Below, piece after piece: positions 1 to 8,388 of a stretch of 29,542 nt of DNA; the first letter of the stretch is position 1, and every line of letters starts with the position of its first letter. Under the pieces are notes generated by a model, which searched no databases, was not told where the DNA came from, and saw only the letters and a list, made by a program, of their open reading frames with translations. This DNA is from Pleurocapsa sp. MO_226.B13 (GTDB taxonomy: Bacteria > Cyanobacteriota > Cyanobacteriia > Cyanobacteriales > Xenococcaceae), in contig JASJEI010000344.1 in NCBI GenBank assembly GCA_030064795.1, forward strand, positions 1 to 29,542, in the 5' to 3' direction. Position numbers and translations under genes: made by a program.

Positions 1-41
1 ATTAAATAACCTCATGCTTTGACCAGCAAAAATTATATCTT

Positions 42-502
42 TCAATTAATATGCATAAATGGGAAACTTATTACTACGTGACTCCTAAGAGCCAAAAGAA
101 TTGCTAGTGTAAACCTTTCCCGTAGTATCAGCGAAGCTAGTAAAGCAACACCAATAGGTGCAGTACAAATTGAGATTAGTGTAGCAGCAGCCACTCCGAT
201 ATAGCCAATAGAAGCAAAGTAGCAAACTTGTGAAAGGCGATCGCTATGCCACCTAGTACCATCAATGCTAAATCCCGTTTGGCTATTTGAAACATTTGCC
301 GTCTCTTAATACCGAAACAGGTAAGAAACAGCAGTGGTACAGAAATCCCCAGTCGAAAGAAGCCAATAGAAAGCGGATTTGTCGCAGATTGTATGTATAT
401 ATTTTGAACGACTACACCAACTGTTCCCCAGAGGATTGCTGCAAACATGACCATCAGCAAGCCAAAGCGATCGCCCATTAGGACGTTACCATAAGTTTTC
501 AT
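42..502 (-). pseudogene. EamA/DMT-family transporter, frameshifted and 3'-truncated
   Basis: The first 108 codons (502 down to 176) encode a hydrophobic protein typical of drug/metabolite (EamA) exporters: a first membrane helix with the family-like string AAILWGTVGVV, then a second helix around residues 45-62. At about 230-235 the frame breaks. Reading on in another frame down to the stop at 42-44 restores EamA-like sequence, including IGYIGVAAATLIS, TAPIGVALLASLILRERFT. The junction reads CACAAG where CACCAAG (His-Gln) would keep one frame, so a single lost C explains the shift. Soon after RERFT the sequence loses family character and stops. Only about half of the roughly 300-residue family length is present. 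I infer a dead gene. The frame analysis is direct; the family is assigned by pattern. Confidence 0.72.
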
Positions 503-838
503 TTTTTACCTACCCTTTTTTTACGTCAATAAACGGTCTTTTGTTAGGGCAGGATGAAAGCGCACGAAGATTAATCCCAAGGTAAAAAAACTGAAACTAG
601 CCAGTGGGATTTGTGATTAAAAGCTTTAATTTTCCTACCCTATTGCAGTTCGGTAGGAGGAGATGACACTATATAAATGACTTGGAATGGAAACATCTTG
701 TTATTTAGTTACGTTTGCTTCTGTTTAGTAAGCTATCACAAAAGTCTTGCTGAAGAATCAAAAATTCATTGAGAACAGCGCGATCGCCTTTTCGCGATCT
801 TCAAATGATTCATCTATACGTATATGCTAGGAGGAATC
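503..838. other. Intergenic spacer with two small hairpins
   Basis: There is no convincing gene in this divergent spacer. It contains an inverted repeat TCCTACC (633-639) / GGTAGGA (652-658) with a 12-nt loop, and a GATCGC/GCGATC hairpin at 782-799 that overlaps a HIP1 octamer. Promoters for the flanking genes presumably lie here, but I could not pick a clear -35/-10 pair. Confidence 0.4.
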
Positions 839-1564
839 ATGGCAACAGTACAAGAGCATTACGATCGCGTTCTGGCAGATGTTTATTCTTGGATGTTTGG
901 TGGATTTGAGCCAGCTATTAATGAAAATCTTGAGTTTTTCAAAAAGCATAATATAAGTCCTAAAGGATCGGGGGTAGCGATCGATCTTGGTGCTGGATGT
1001 GGATTTCAATCAATTCCTCTTGCTCAAATTGGTTTTACTGTGACGGCGATCGATCTAGAACAAAAATTGCTTGATGAATTAAAAGAAAATTCTGGCAAGT
1101 TAAATATTAAGACGATTCAAGGCGATCTAATTAACTTCGAGCAATACATTGATGGTAAACCAGAGTTAATTGTTTGTATGACCGATACAATCCTTCATTT
1201 AGAATCAAAAGATCGGGTAAGTTTTCTTTGGCAAAAAATATTTTCTTTATTAGAAGAAAAGGGAAAATTTATTATGACCTTACGGGATCTCTCTCATGAG
1301 TTGACAGAACTAAAGCGATTTATTCCCGTTAAAAATGATGAAAATACAATATTTACTTGTTTTCTAGAATATGAACCAAATACAGTTAAAGTTCACGATC
1401 TCGTATACAAAAAAGATGGCGATCGCTGGAAACTTCAAAAAAGCTTTTATCAAAAGCTTCGCTTATCGAAACAGTGGATAGATCGGCAGCTTGAAGATAT
1501 AGGTTTTAATAAAATTGAATCTAACATTAATAACGGCTTAATTACCGTCATTGTGACTAAATAA
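839..1564 (+). CDS. Class I SAM-dependent methyltransferase
   Basis: A Rossmann-fold methyltransferase of 241 residues whose substrate cannot be told from sequence. Motif I is AIDLGAGCGFQSIPLA at about residues 47-62, followed by the acidic end of strand 2 in AIDLE (70-74) and a motif IV-like region near VCMTDTILHL. I chose the ATG at 839 rather than the in-frame ATG at 824, because AGGAGG at 829-834 overlaps the leader codons of the longer form and sits 4 nt before 839, a plausible Shine-Dalgarno position. The gene stands alone, divergent from the EamA pseudogene and convergent with the threonine aldolase. It is rich in AT codons. A small-molecule methyltransferase is the safest reading. Confidence 0.82.
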   Translation: MATVQEHYDRVLADVYSWMFGGFEPAINENLEFFKKHNISPKGSGVAIDLGAGCGFQSIPLAQIGFTVTAIDLEQKLLDELKENSGKLNIKTIQGDLINFEQYIDGKPELIVCMTDTILHLESKDRVSFLWQKIFSLLEEKGKFIMTLRDLSHELTELKRFIPVKNDENTIFTCFLEYEPNTVKVHDLVYKKDGDRWKLQKSFYQKLRLSKQWIDRQLEDIGFNKIESNINNGLITVIVTK

Positions 1565-1749
1565 ATAATGAACTAGCTTGTTTTAATTTTTCAGAAAGTC
1601 TCCCAGTTTTGTTCTCTCATCTGCGAAAAAATCGAGTTGATAGTTTCACTAAAATATTGAATTACTAATTTAAACGAGATGGGCGTAATCTGAAAATCGA
1701 GCGCGAATTTCCGACAAGTTATCTTTACCCAATCTTATGATTATTTAAT

Positions 1750-2778
1750 TTAGGCGATCGCGTTTTTGATATCGCTGACTAACTCGTCTATTCTCGATTT
1801 AGTAGTATTCCAAGCACAAACAAAACGAACGCCACCAACGCCAATAAAATTATAAAAGTGCCAGTTTTTGGCTTTTAAGGCTTTAATTACCTTTTCTGGC
1901 ATTTTCACAAAAACACTATTTGCTTCCCGTGGAAACATTAGCTCAATCTGTGGTATTACTGATAATCTCTGTTCTAAATACTCAGCGCATTCGTTAGCAT
2001 TTCCAGCATTTTTGAGCCAAGCACCAGTTTCTAATAAGCCCAAAAAAGGAGCAGCAATAAAGCGCATTTTGGAAGCTAGTTGTCCAGCTTGTTTACAACG
2101 ATAGGCAAAATCTTCTGCTAACTCTTTATTAAAGAAAATAATTGCTTCACCTAGTGCCATGCCATTTTTAGTACCGCAGAAACACAAGACCTCTACACCA
2201 CATTTCCAGGTAATTTCTGCTGGGGTTTTATTCATAGCTACGACTGCATTAGCAAATCTAGCACCATCCATGTGAATTTTTAAGTCGTACTTTTGGGCAA
2301 CTTCCTTAATTGCTATCAATTCTTCAATTGTGTATAAAGTCCCTAATTCTGTTGCTTGAGTCAAACTAATAACTTTTGGCTTGGGGTAGTGAATATCCGT
2401 TCTTTTATTAATAATTTCAGTAATAGTTTCTGAGGTTAGTTTACCTTTCTCACCTCTGCCCAATAGTAATTTAGAACCATTAGAAGCAAATTCTGGCGCA
2501 CCACATTCATCAGTTTCAATATGAGCTAACTCATGACAAATCACACTGTGATAAGACTGACAAAGAGCAGCTAGAGATAAAGAATTGGCTGCCGTACCAT
2601 TAAAAACAAAAAATACTTCGCAATCAGTTTCAAATATGCTTCGGAAATAGTCTGCTGCTTTTTTTGTCCACTCGTCATTACCATAAGCCAAAGCACTTCC
2701 TTGATTTGCTTTAAGCATATATTCCATAGCTTCTGGGCAAATTCCAGAGTAATTATCACTAGCAAATTGTTCTAACAT
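1750..2778 (-). CDS. ltaE: Low-specificity L-threonine aldolase (beta-eliminating lyase family)
   Basis: A PLP enzyme expected to cleave L-threonine or L-allo-threonine to glycine and acetaldehyde. At 342 residues it has the full family length. Visible family marks are the N-terminal SDNYSGICPEAM, FNGTAANSLSLAA (about 59-71), the H-x-E segment HIETDE (86-91), the PLP-contacting DGAR (171-174) and the Schiff-base lysine K204 in FCGTKNGMALGEA. It sits alone between a convergent methyltransferase and the end of the DUF177-yidC cluster, with about 185 bp on each side. Fold-type I and the aldolase family are clear; the threo/allo preference is not readable from sequence. Confidence 0.9.
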   Translation of the reverse strand: MLEQFASDNYSGICPEAMEYMLKANQGSALAYGNDEWTKKAADYFRSIFETDCEVFFVFNGTAANSLSLAALCQSYHSVICHELAHIETDECGAPEFASNGSKLLLGRGEKGKLTSETITEIINKRTDIHYPKPKVISLTQATELGTLYTIEELIAIKEVAQKYDLKIHMDGARFANAVVAMNKTPAEITWKCGVEVLCFCGTKNGMALGEAIIFFNKELAEDFAYRCKQAGQLASKMRFIAAPFLGLLETGAWLKNAGNANECAEYLEQRLSVIPQIELMFPREANSVFVKMPEKVIKALKAKNWHFYNFIGVGGVRFVCAWNTTKSRIDELVSDIKNAIA

Positions 2779-2962
2779 TAACTAACCAATACAATAACTA
2801 ATAATTATTTCCAGCTAGCTGTATTAAAAAGCTAGTATTTAATTTCCTTTAGCTCAAACTTAATAATTGCTCAATCTTGTTGCCCTTGCAAAAAATCATC
2901 ATATTGCTCCAGACATTATCAACTCGAAGCACTACTTACCCCTTAAAACCCAAAGATCGAGC

Positions 2963-3469
2963 TTAATTGCCATTTAATTGCTCTTTGAGGGCTGCCAAAG
3001 AAGACCAACGACTATCAATACCATTATCCTCTTTTGAGGAAGTTACTGCTGCTCCAGGACAGCTTTCTCCGCAGACTCTTCTTAAGGGTAAAGCTAAAGA
3101 TAACTGTTCAAAAAGCCAAGTTTCTGGATCGAAATGACCGTGAGGAGGAAGAGTTTCTGATAAATCTTCTAAAGGAACTTCTCTTTCAGCGGGCAGATCT
3201 TCAATATTTTCGAGTCGCGACTCCAGCCAAATTAACTCAGAAGTATCGATCGCCAAACGATGATTGTAATGTTGCAAACAGCGATCGCAAGTTAAAGTAA
3301 CGATTGTTTCTGCTTGAGAGGATACTTCTAGAAAATTTCCTCCATGACGCACGGCGATTTTTCCTTTCACGGGGGTCAGGGTATTTAATCGAGCGATCGT
3401 ATCGTTGACTATAATTTCTGCTCTTCGTTTTGGTGCTTTTAGCAGATGAGGTATGTATATCGCTTCCAT
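2963..3469 (-). CDS. DUF177 (YceD-like) protein
   Basis: A 168-residue DUF177/YceD-family protein. In many bacteria this family is linked to rRNA or ribosome biogenesis and is encoded near rpmF. Here it is the last gene of the rpmH-rnpA-PH-yidC-khpB run, an arrangement common in cyanobacteria. The family core is visible as LTCDRCLQHYNHRL (60-73), followed by an acidic stretch and a second cysteine pair in RVCGESCPG (131-139). C61/C64 and C133/C137 could form a metal-binding knuckle, which is inference. It lies 41 bp after khpB and is probably co-transcribed. The biochemical function in cyanobacteria is not established by anything in the sequence. Confidence 0.82.
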   Translation of the reverse strand: MEAIYIPHLLKAPKRRAEIIVNDTIARLNTLTPVKGKIAVRHGGNFLEVSSQAETIVTLTCDRCLQHYNHRLAIDTSELIWLESRLENIEDLPAEREVPLEDLSETLPPHGHFDPETWLFEQLSLALPLRRVCGESCPGAAVTSSKEDNGIDSRWSSLAALKEQLNGN

Positions 3470-3510
3470 TGTATGTCTAATTTTCGCTCCAGTAATTTTG
3501 CCACCAGCCT

Positions 3511-4017
3511 CTAAGATTGTGCTGAGGGGGACTGGGGTTGCAAGATTAATCTTCTGTCTGGTTCTTGACCGCGACTTTCGCTTTTTAAGTCTTCTACATC
3601 TTGTAGTAAAGAATGGATTTGTTTTCTTTCTGCCGAGGACAAACCTGGTATTTCTACCTCTTGTCCCGTCTCTCTTACCCGATCTATTGCTTCTTGGGTC
3701 AAAACAGCTAGCTCCTGATTTCGTCGGACGCGATAGCCGTCTAACTCAATTACAAAGGAGCTTTGAGCTTCTGACTCTGCCCCCAGATTAAGTACAGTAT
3801 TAGCAAGATATTGAATTGCATCAATACTTTCGCCTTTATTGCCAATTAACTGCTGCTTTTGTTCTGGGGTAAAGTTGCTACCGTCTATGTTTAACCAGCG
3901 AGAGTTTAGATCGCTGGTGACAATTTCAAACCCTTCTGTAGTTACAGTAGTAGTTAAATTCATTAGCTCCAAAAGCTGCTCTAACCACTCCTTACCTGAT
4001 TTTAATTGACTTTCCAC
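3511..4017 (-). CDS. khpB: KhpB/Jag-type KH-R3H RNA-binding protein
   Basis: A 168-residue single-stranded nucleic acid-binding protein of the Jag/KhpB (EloR) family. It starts with a short helical segment. A type II KH domain spans roughly residues 40-92, with the GxxG loop at GNKG (59-62) followed by ESIDAIQYLAN. An R3H domain (about 95-165) carries the R-x-x-x-H core at R131-H135 (SSAERKQIHSLL). The ribosome-like linker RVRRNQELAVLTQEAIDRV precedes it. The N-terminal Jag_N domain of Firmicutes is absent, as is usual in cyanobacteria. The gene begins 15 bp after yidC, which fits the classical yidC-jag pair. Confidence 0.88.
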   Translation of the reverse strand: MESQLKSGKEWLEQLLELMNLTTTVTTEGFEIVTSDLNSRWLNIDGSNFTPEQKQQLIGNKGESIDAIQYLANTVLNLGAESEAQSSFVIELDGYRVRRNQELAVLTQEAIDRVRETGQEVEIPGLSSAERKQIHSLLQDVEDLKSESRGQEPDRRLILQPQSPSAQS

Positions 4018-4032
4018 TATGGTTTTTGGCTA

Positions 4033-5187
4033 CTAACCTGAAGTTTTTTCTTTCTTTTTAGAACGCTTGCGCTCGAAAGGCAAAGCTTCTCGTTTGGCTG
4101 CTGCTTCCGCTTTCTCCTGTTCGTCGAGGATCTTTTGCAAGTTCTCTGGTAGGGGTTCTCGCATTAAAAACCAAGTTTGACCAATTTGGAAATAGCAGGC
4201 TACTACAATATATAGTAATACACCAGCGGGTAGGGGAAAGAACAAGAACATCCCACTAAACAGCAAGGGAGTAATTTTATTAACTGTTTGTTGCTGATCT
4301 CCTGCACCACTATTATTTTGCGCCCCACTCATTTGCTGACTGAGATAAGTACCTATACCAAACAGTAAGACCATAGTTAAAATATCAAAATTGATCTCGC
4401 CATTTTCTCCAGTTACACCAACTCGACCTAATTTCTCGATAAACAAGAAACCCGTGTCCGCAGCAATACCAGGAACGGTAGCTTGAATAGTAGCCTCTCC
4501 TGGTTCTAGGGCTGTAATTGTACCATCTTGATTAATTCTTACCCTTTCAGAACCTTTGGTAACTTCTAAATTAGGCTCGATGTTACTTTCAGGATATTCT
4601 CGAATCAGATTGCTTAAAGATTTACCTTCGGGAGTTTGCAGTTCTACCTTAGTAGTTTCTCCTACCGCCAGCTTACTACCCCCAGGTAACATCGCAGCGA
4701 TTTTATAGTGAACGCCATCTTCAATATAAATATTTTTGGGTTTAGTGGCGAAAGGCTCTGGAGCAATTCTTTCTATTTGTTCTTGGGGTAAAATTTGAAC
4801 GTTAATATCGTATGGGGTATTGGTAAACGGCGATCCTCTTAAAGTAGCAAAGAGGGCAAACAGAATTGGCATCTGTAAAAGTAGTGGCAAACATCCTGCT
4901 AGAGGATTACCAAACTCTTGCATCAATTTGGCTTGCTCTTCACGTTGCTTTTCTGGATCGTTTTTATATTGTTGCTTGATTTGCTCCTGACGCTCCTTCA
5001 TTAAAGGTTGGACAATTTTCATCTTGCGCATATTGCGAATTTGCCCCGCACTAAGAGGCACTACTGCCAGACGAATAACAACTGTCAGAGCGATAATTGC
5101 AAAACCATAACTCGGCAAAATCCCATAGAAGAAATCTAGGATTGGGAGCATGATGTTGTTTGAAAGAAAACCGATGCCAAAATCCAT
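4033..5187 (-). CDS. yidC: YidC/Oxa1 membrane protein insertase
   Basis: An insertase for thylakoid and plasma-membrane proteins, 384 residues. The conserved core is visible. A first core helix carries the groove arginine ([16 protein letters not shown]39). A basic coiled cytoplasmic hairpin covers 50-92. A second helix contains [16 protein letters not shown] (101-116). Later helices lie at about 267-285, 306-325 and 328-347, before a lysine-rich tail (about 360-384) typical of ribosome-contacting YidC ends. Between helices 2 and 3 sits an extracytoplasmic insert of about 150 residues. Its stretch 210-240, with [19 protein letters not shown], looks like a BIG2-type Ig-like repeat. The gene follows the PH-domain gene after 107 bp that hold a 10-bp inverted repeat. 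Confidence 0.95.
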   Translation of the reverse strand: MDFGIGFLSNNIMLPILDFFYGILPSYGFAIIALTVVIRLAVVPLSAGQIRNMRKMKIVQPLMKERQEQIKQQYKNDPEKQREEQAKLMQEFGNPLAGCLPLLLQMPILFALFATLRGSPFTNTPYDINVQILPQEQIERIAPEPFATKPKNIYIEDGVHYKIAAMLPGGSKLAVGETTKVELQTPEGKSLSNLIREYPESNIEPNLEVTKGSERVRINQDGTITALEPGEATIQATVPGIAADTGFLFIEKLGRVGVTGENGEINFDILTMVLLFGIGTYLSQQMSGAQNNSGAGDQQQTVNKITPLLFSGMFLFFPLPAGVLLYIVVACYFQIGQTWFLMREPLPENLQKILDEQEKAEAAAKREALPFERKRSKKKEKTSG

Positions 5188-5231
5188 TTTTTAATCTGTC
5201 CAGCCTTTAGCGGAATAACTTTTATTTTCAG

Positions 5232-5277
5232 TATAGTTTAGCCGATCGCCCGTGGGGGAAAACCGATCTAAACTATA
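5232..5277 (-). promoter_or_regulatory. 10-bp inverted repeat upstream of yidC
   Basis: TATAGTTTAG (5232-5241) and CTAAACTATA (5268-5277) are perfect inverted repeats with a 26-nt loop, in the 107-bp gap before yidC. On the minus strand the distal arm runs into TATACT, which could serve as a -10 hexamer about 45 nt before the yidC ATG. No U-run follows, so a simple terminator is unlikely. It could be an operator, an RNA processing hairpin or an internal promoter element. Confidence 0.4.
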
Positions 5278-5294
5278 TTTTTAATTAATTTGAG

Positions 5295-5690
5295 TTAATT
5301 TACTTGAATTGATTCTAAGGGTCTGCCTGTTTTGTCTGCTGCTTTTTCAGAGATGTAGTCATAGATTTCTCTAAATCGGGGGACAGCACGCATTTCCAAA
5401 CGGCTTTTATCTCTTAGCGTAATTACCAAATCTCCCCACAGACCAATTCCTCTGGGAACTTTAACAATTTTGATTACTTCAGAATAAATAATATCCGTGC
5501 GCTGTCTGCCCATCCAGCCACCAATTACGGAAATTCTGCGATTGGTAATGCGATAGCGTAACCATAAAGCTCTGACGATCGCTCCGACTGTTAAAGGGAT
5601 ACAGATTACTGTGAACGCTAATAATATGTTAAAAATCAGGTCGCCTACGTGGGGGCCACCTTCGTAATAAACCTCTTCTTTAATGCCCAT
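5295..5690 (-). CDS. PH domain-containing membrane protein (bPH2 type)
   Basis: A 131-residue protein with one or two N-terminal hydrophobic stretches (about 17-42, LIFNILLAFTVICIPLTVGA) followed by a bacterial PH domain. The bPH2 hallmark is YRITNRRISVIGGWMG (46-61), then a WG-D turn before the strand VITLRDKSRLEMRAVP. The gene starts inside the 3' end of rnpA (11-bp overlap), so translation is probably coupled. The rpmH-rnpA-PH-yidC order is typical of cyanobacteria. A role in membrane biogenesis alongside YidC is inferred from context only. Confidence 0.86.
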   Translation of the reverse strand: MGIKEEVYYEGGPHVGDLIFNILLAFTVICIPLTVGAIVRALWLRYRITNRRISVIGGWMGRQRTDIIYSEVIKIVKVPRGIGLWGDLVITLRDKSRLEMRAVPRFREIYDYISEKAADKTGRPLESIQVN

Positions 5691-6045
5691 TGATTACTTT
5701 TGCTTGTTTTAATAACTCCTCTAATTCTCGCAAAAAATGTTCATATTTGCATTCAATTGCTTTGGGTTTGACTACAATTACTATTTTCCAGCCAGGGGCG
5801 ATCTCCTTTAACTTAGATCTAACAATTCCCTTAATTTGTCTTTTAATGCGATTGCGAACTACAGCTTTTTTACTAACTTTTTTGCTGATGGAAATGCCGA
5901 ATTTGCTTTGAGTAAGAGAAATTGTTTCTGGTTTGGTTAAAAGGGCAATCAAGGTCAAATGAGGACTGTAACGACGGATGCCCTGTTCGTAAACAGCCCT
6001 GTAATCTCGTCTATTGCTTAGCCTATGGGCTTTTGGCAACCCCAC
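5680..6045 (-). CDS. rnpA: Ribonuclease P protein component
   Basis: The small basic protein subunit of RNase P, which assists the catalytic RNA in tRNA 5' maturation. It is 121 residues, the usual length. The N-terminus LPKAHRLSNRRDYRAVY matches the family, and the RNR motif is RNRIKRQIKGIVR at 64-76 after KFGISISKKVSKKAVV. The start codon is GTG (6043-6045), 5 bp after the rpmH stop. An ATG at 6045-6047 is in another frame, and no in-frame ATG precedes the GTG. It overlaps the PH-domain gene by 11 bp. Confidence 0.95.
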   Translation of the reverse strand: MGLPKAHRLSNRRDYRAVYEQGIRRYSPHLTLIALLTKPETISLTQSKFGISISKKVSKKAVVRNRIKRQIKGIVRSKLKEIAPGWKIVIVVKPKAIECKYEHFLRELEELLKQAKVINGH

Positions 6046-6050
6046 ATTAA

Positions 6051-6188
6051 CTAGACAGAGAGACGATAACGACCTTTTTTACGGCGTGCTGCGATCGTTT
6101 TTTTTCCGTTACTGGTGCGCATCCGAGCGCGAAAACCAGACTTTCTTTTCTGTTTGCGGTTAGTTCCGCCTAAAGTACGCTGAGTCAC
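6051..6188 (-). CDS. rpmH: 50S ribosomal protein L34
   Basis: Ribosomal protein L34, 45 residues, a small very basic protein of the large subunit. The translation begins [19 protein letters not shown] after the initiator, continues with the family core [20 protein letters not shown] (20-39) and ends RYRLSV. The start is GTG at 6186-6188, with a weak AGGA about 8 nt upstream. No ATG is available in frame upstream before the spacer. It is the first gene of the rpmH-rnpA-PH-yidC-khpB-DUF177 series, and only 5 bp separate it from rnpA. Identification is secure even though the gene is short. Confidence 0.96.
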   Translation of the reverse strand: MTQRTLGGTNRKQKRKSGFRARMRTSNGKKTIAARRKKGRYRLSV

Positions 6189-6258
6189 TGGTTATTTCCT
6201 CTATAGTTATTTTCTCGATTTTTGCTAAAAAGCCACAATCTCTAATTCTACTATAAAA

Positions 6259-6795
6259 CTAGGGATTGATGCTTAGTACCCATGCACCAACTCGCTCGGG
6301 AATTGGTGCGTTAATTGCGGGAACTACTTGACCGTAAAAATAGTACGTACCTACGTCGGGATTTCTAGTATTAGATAAGACAATCTCTACTTTTCTAGCT
6401 TCTGTGAGGGGTTCGGCTAGATCTATCTGAATAAAATGATTTTCTTCATCCCAAACGACATTTTTTAGGGGTAAGGATTTATCTTTATCGCGATCGAGTC
6501 TCACTTCAATTCTGTCGGTGTCGAATTTCCCATCAAAATAATCGGGATAAGAAATCACAAACTGAGTCGCACCATTGGCTAATTTTTTTTTGGGAATGCG
6601 GAGACGATAGCGATCGCGCTGTTCGGCAGTACCGCCAAAGTCTAAATAATAATTCAAAATATCAACATCTCGATTACCAAAGATAACTAACCCTGGTGTT
6701 CCTTGAGCTAAGACGAGAGTTTGGATACTACCAATAGTACAAGTGGCTAAGACGACTGCTGCTAGGGGTTTAGAGAATAATTTTTTAAAAAACAT
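6259..6795 (-). CDS. DUF2808 exported protein
   Basis: A 178-residue protein with a signal peptide: basic MFFKKLFSK, a hydrophobic core to about residue 27, and likely cleavage after VLA. The mature part matches the cyanobacterial DUF2808 family, with RDRYRLRIPKKKL (about 61-73), a long polar middle and the closing DVGTYYFYGQVVPAI (148-162). The family is common in cyanobacteria and probably periplasmic, but its function is unknown. It lies 70 bp upstream of rpmH on the same strand, so the rpmH promoter is probably in that gap. Confidence 0.82.
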   Translation of the reverse strand: MFFKKLFSKPLAAVVLATCTIGSIQTLVLAQGTPGLVIFGNRDVDILNYYLDFGGTAEQRDRYRLRIPKKKLANGATQFVISYPDYFDGKFDTDRIEVRLDRDKDKSLPLKNVVWDEENHFIQIDLAEPLTEARKVEIVLSNTRNPDVGTYYFYGQVVPAINAPIPERVGAWVLSINP

Positions 6796-7204
6796 AATTA
6801 TTTATTTTGTCTAGTAGGTCAAAGATTAATAGTAACTAAACTTTACTTTTTCGCTAACTTATCAAATTATGGGACGCAATTTAGGGGAAAAAGTGCCACT
6901 TATTCGGCTGGCAAAAAATGACCAGAAGAATGCGGAATTCTTGCAGGAGCGCGCTCCTGAATTCGGAATTGGCTAACAAGCCGATCTTCTTAAAAGTTCT
7001 GGATGTGTTCGGCAACGCAGACAGATATGAAAGGAAGTGGAGAAAAAAGTTTGGTATCGGTTCTAGCCTGCTTTAAAACGAGTTCAACTACTAACTACTA
7101 ATTAGAGCGAAGCGATCGTGACAGTAGATATTTCAACCAAAAACCAGTAATTAGCAGTCAATTGTATTAACTACCAACAACTGACTGGTGACTACTAACA
7201 AGAC
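6796..7204. other. Intergenic spacer with a perfect palindrome
   Basis: No credible gene is visible in these 409 bp. The spacer contains the 16-bp perfect palindrome described separately, flanked by GAATTC and GAATTCGGAATT strings. It then has low-complexity AACTACTAA-like sequence around 7085-7200, similar to other spacers in this window. Confidence 0.5.
6944..6959. repeat. 16-bp perfect palindrome CAGGAGCGCGCTCCTG
   Basis: The sequence equals its own reverse complement over 16 bp and is GC-rich in an AT-rich spacer. It is flanked by GAATTC on the left and GAATTCGG on the right. It resembles the dispersed palindromic repeats found in cyanobacterial spacers. There is no second copy in the window. 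Confidence 0.6.
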
Positions 7205-7621
7205 TTAGAATTTAAAACCTAGTTTCCCATTAACTCCTCTAACAGAATGATATCCACCACCAATCACCAAGAATCTTCCCGCGCTGATATGTATACCACC
7301 TGAATATGCCACATTCTCGTCTCCTGAGTAATAACCAATTCCCAAATAAGGAGAAACTACGGGCAAACTAATAAAGGTTAAAAAATCTGCTCCTGTCGCT
7401 CCCTCTTCTCCCGTACCTACTTCTAGACCAGTACCTGCAAATCTAACTCCAGCACCATAGCTAACTAAGTCATCGACACTGCCAACAGTCCCCCAAACTT
7501 CGGGTAAAATTTGACTGGAGGCAGGCATTGCCAAGGTTGTAGAAAGGCAGGCAGCCACGATGCCAGTAAAAACTGTCGATTTGGCTCTACTCCTGAGACG
7601 ATTCAGCATATTTTTTAGCAT
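7205..7621 (-). CDS. Small exported glycine-rich protein of unknown function
   Basis: A 138-residue protein I do not recognise. It has a basic N-terminus (MLKNMLNRLRSRAKS), a hydrophobic segment at about 18-33 and a likely signal-peptidase site after PASSQ or nearby. The mature part is rich in glycine and aromatic residues in short alternating strands (VSPYLGIGYYSGDENVAYSGG). It ends in KLGFKF with a C-terminal phenylalanine, as in outer-membrane beta strands. A small beta-barrel or beta-sandwich surface protein is possible but not shown. GGAA before the ATG at 7621 supports this start over the ATG at 7609. It is divergent from ispF with 62 bp between. Confidence 0.6.
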   Translation of the reverse strand: MLKNMLNRLRSRAKSTVFTGIVAACLSTTLAMPASSQILPEVWGTVGSVDDLVSYGAGVRFAGTGLEVGTGEEGATGADFLTFISLPVVSPYLGIGYYSGDENVAYSGGIHISAGRFLVIGGGYHSVRGVNGKLGFKF

Positions 7622-7683
7622 ATTTCCAACACTCCAACACTATATTTAAATACACAACTAATCTAGGATAATTCATTCAAACA

Positions 7684-8163
7684 ATGAACATTCGTATTGG
7701 CAATGGTTACGATATTCATAAATTAGTACCAAATAGACCCCTAATTCTAGGAGGTGTGACGATTCCTCATTCTCTGGGACTATTAGGACATAGTGATGCA
7801 GATGTTCTGACTCACGCAATTATGGATGCTCTCTTGGGAGCTTTAGCGATGGGAGATATTGGACATTATTTTCCACCAAGCGATCCCAAATGGAAAGGAG
7901 CAAACAGCATGGTTTTGATGCAACAGGTTGCAGCGATGATTCAGTCTCAGGGATGGAAGATCGCCAATATAGACTCTACAGTAGTAGCCGAACAACCCAA
8001 ACTAAAGCCCCATCTTAAACCGATGCGAATTTCCCTTGCAGAGACCTTAAAGATTGAAACAGAACAAATAAGCATTAAGGCAACTACTAATGAAAAGCTA
8101 GGCCCTATAGGAAAAGAAGAGGGTATTTGTGCTTATGCGGTGGTTTTACTGACTAAAGATTAA
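7684..8163 (+). CDS. ispF: 2-C-methyl-D-erythritol 2,4-cyclodiphosphate synthase
   Basis: A MEP-pathway enzyme that cyclises CDP-ME 2-phosphate to MEcPP with release of CMP, supplying isoprenoids for chlorophyll and carotenoids. At 159 residues it has the family length. The metal site is visible as D10 and H12 in GNGYDIHKL and H44 in [21 protein letters not shown] (35-40), [17 protein letters not shown] (57-73) and the C-terminal [16 protein letters not shown] are all conserved. It is monocistronic by appearance. Confidence 0.96.
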   Translation: MNIRIGNGYDIHKLVPNRPLILGGVTIPHSLGLLGHSDADVLTHAIMDALLGALAMGDIGHYFPPSDPKWKGANSMVLMQQVAAMIQSQGWKIANIDSTVVAEQPKLKPHLKPMRISLAETLKIETEQISIKATTNEKLGPIGKEEGICAYAVVLLTKD

Positions 8164-8388
8164 TTGATTCTGAAACTGATAAAAAACCAAAGGTAGTGTG
8201 TCATTCTAGCAAAAGTGAGTTAAGTTAAGATAGCAAAAATTAAGACCAAAAAGTGCAACATAAATAACATTTGCTATACCAAAGCCTAACAAAAGTACCA
8301 GACAAAGTTTTATTTTATTTTCATAAAAAATAAGATTAATTGTAATTATTTGTGTATATCGGCGTAATTTTCGTCTATCTCAAAAAAT

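Noticed and set aside
287..481. 64-codon plus-strand frame over the EamA pseudogene
   Set aside because: It is antisense to clear transporter sequence and its polar, low-complexity translation has no family features.
6869..6976. 35-codon ATG frame in the spacer before the DUF2808 gene
   Set aside because: It has no ribosome binding site, and its second half is simply the translation of the palindromic repeat at 6944-6959.
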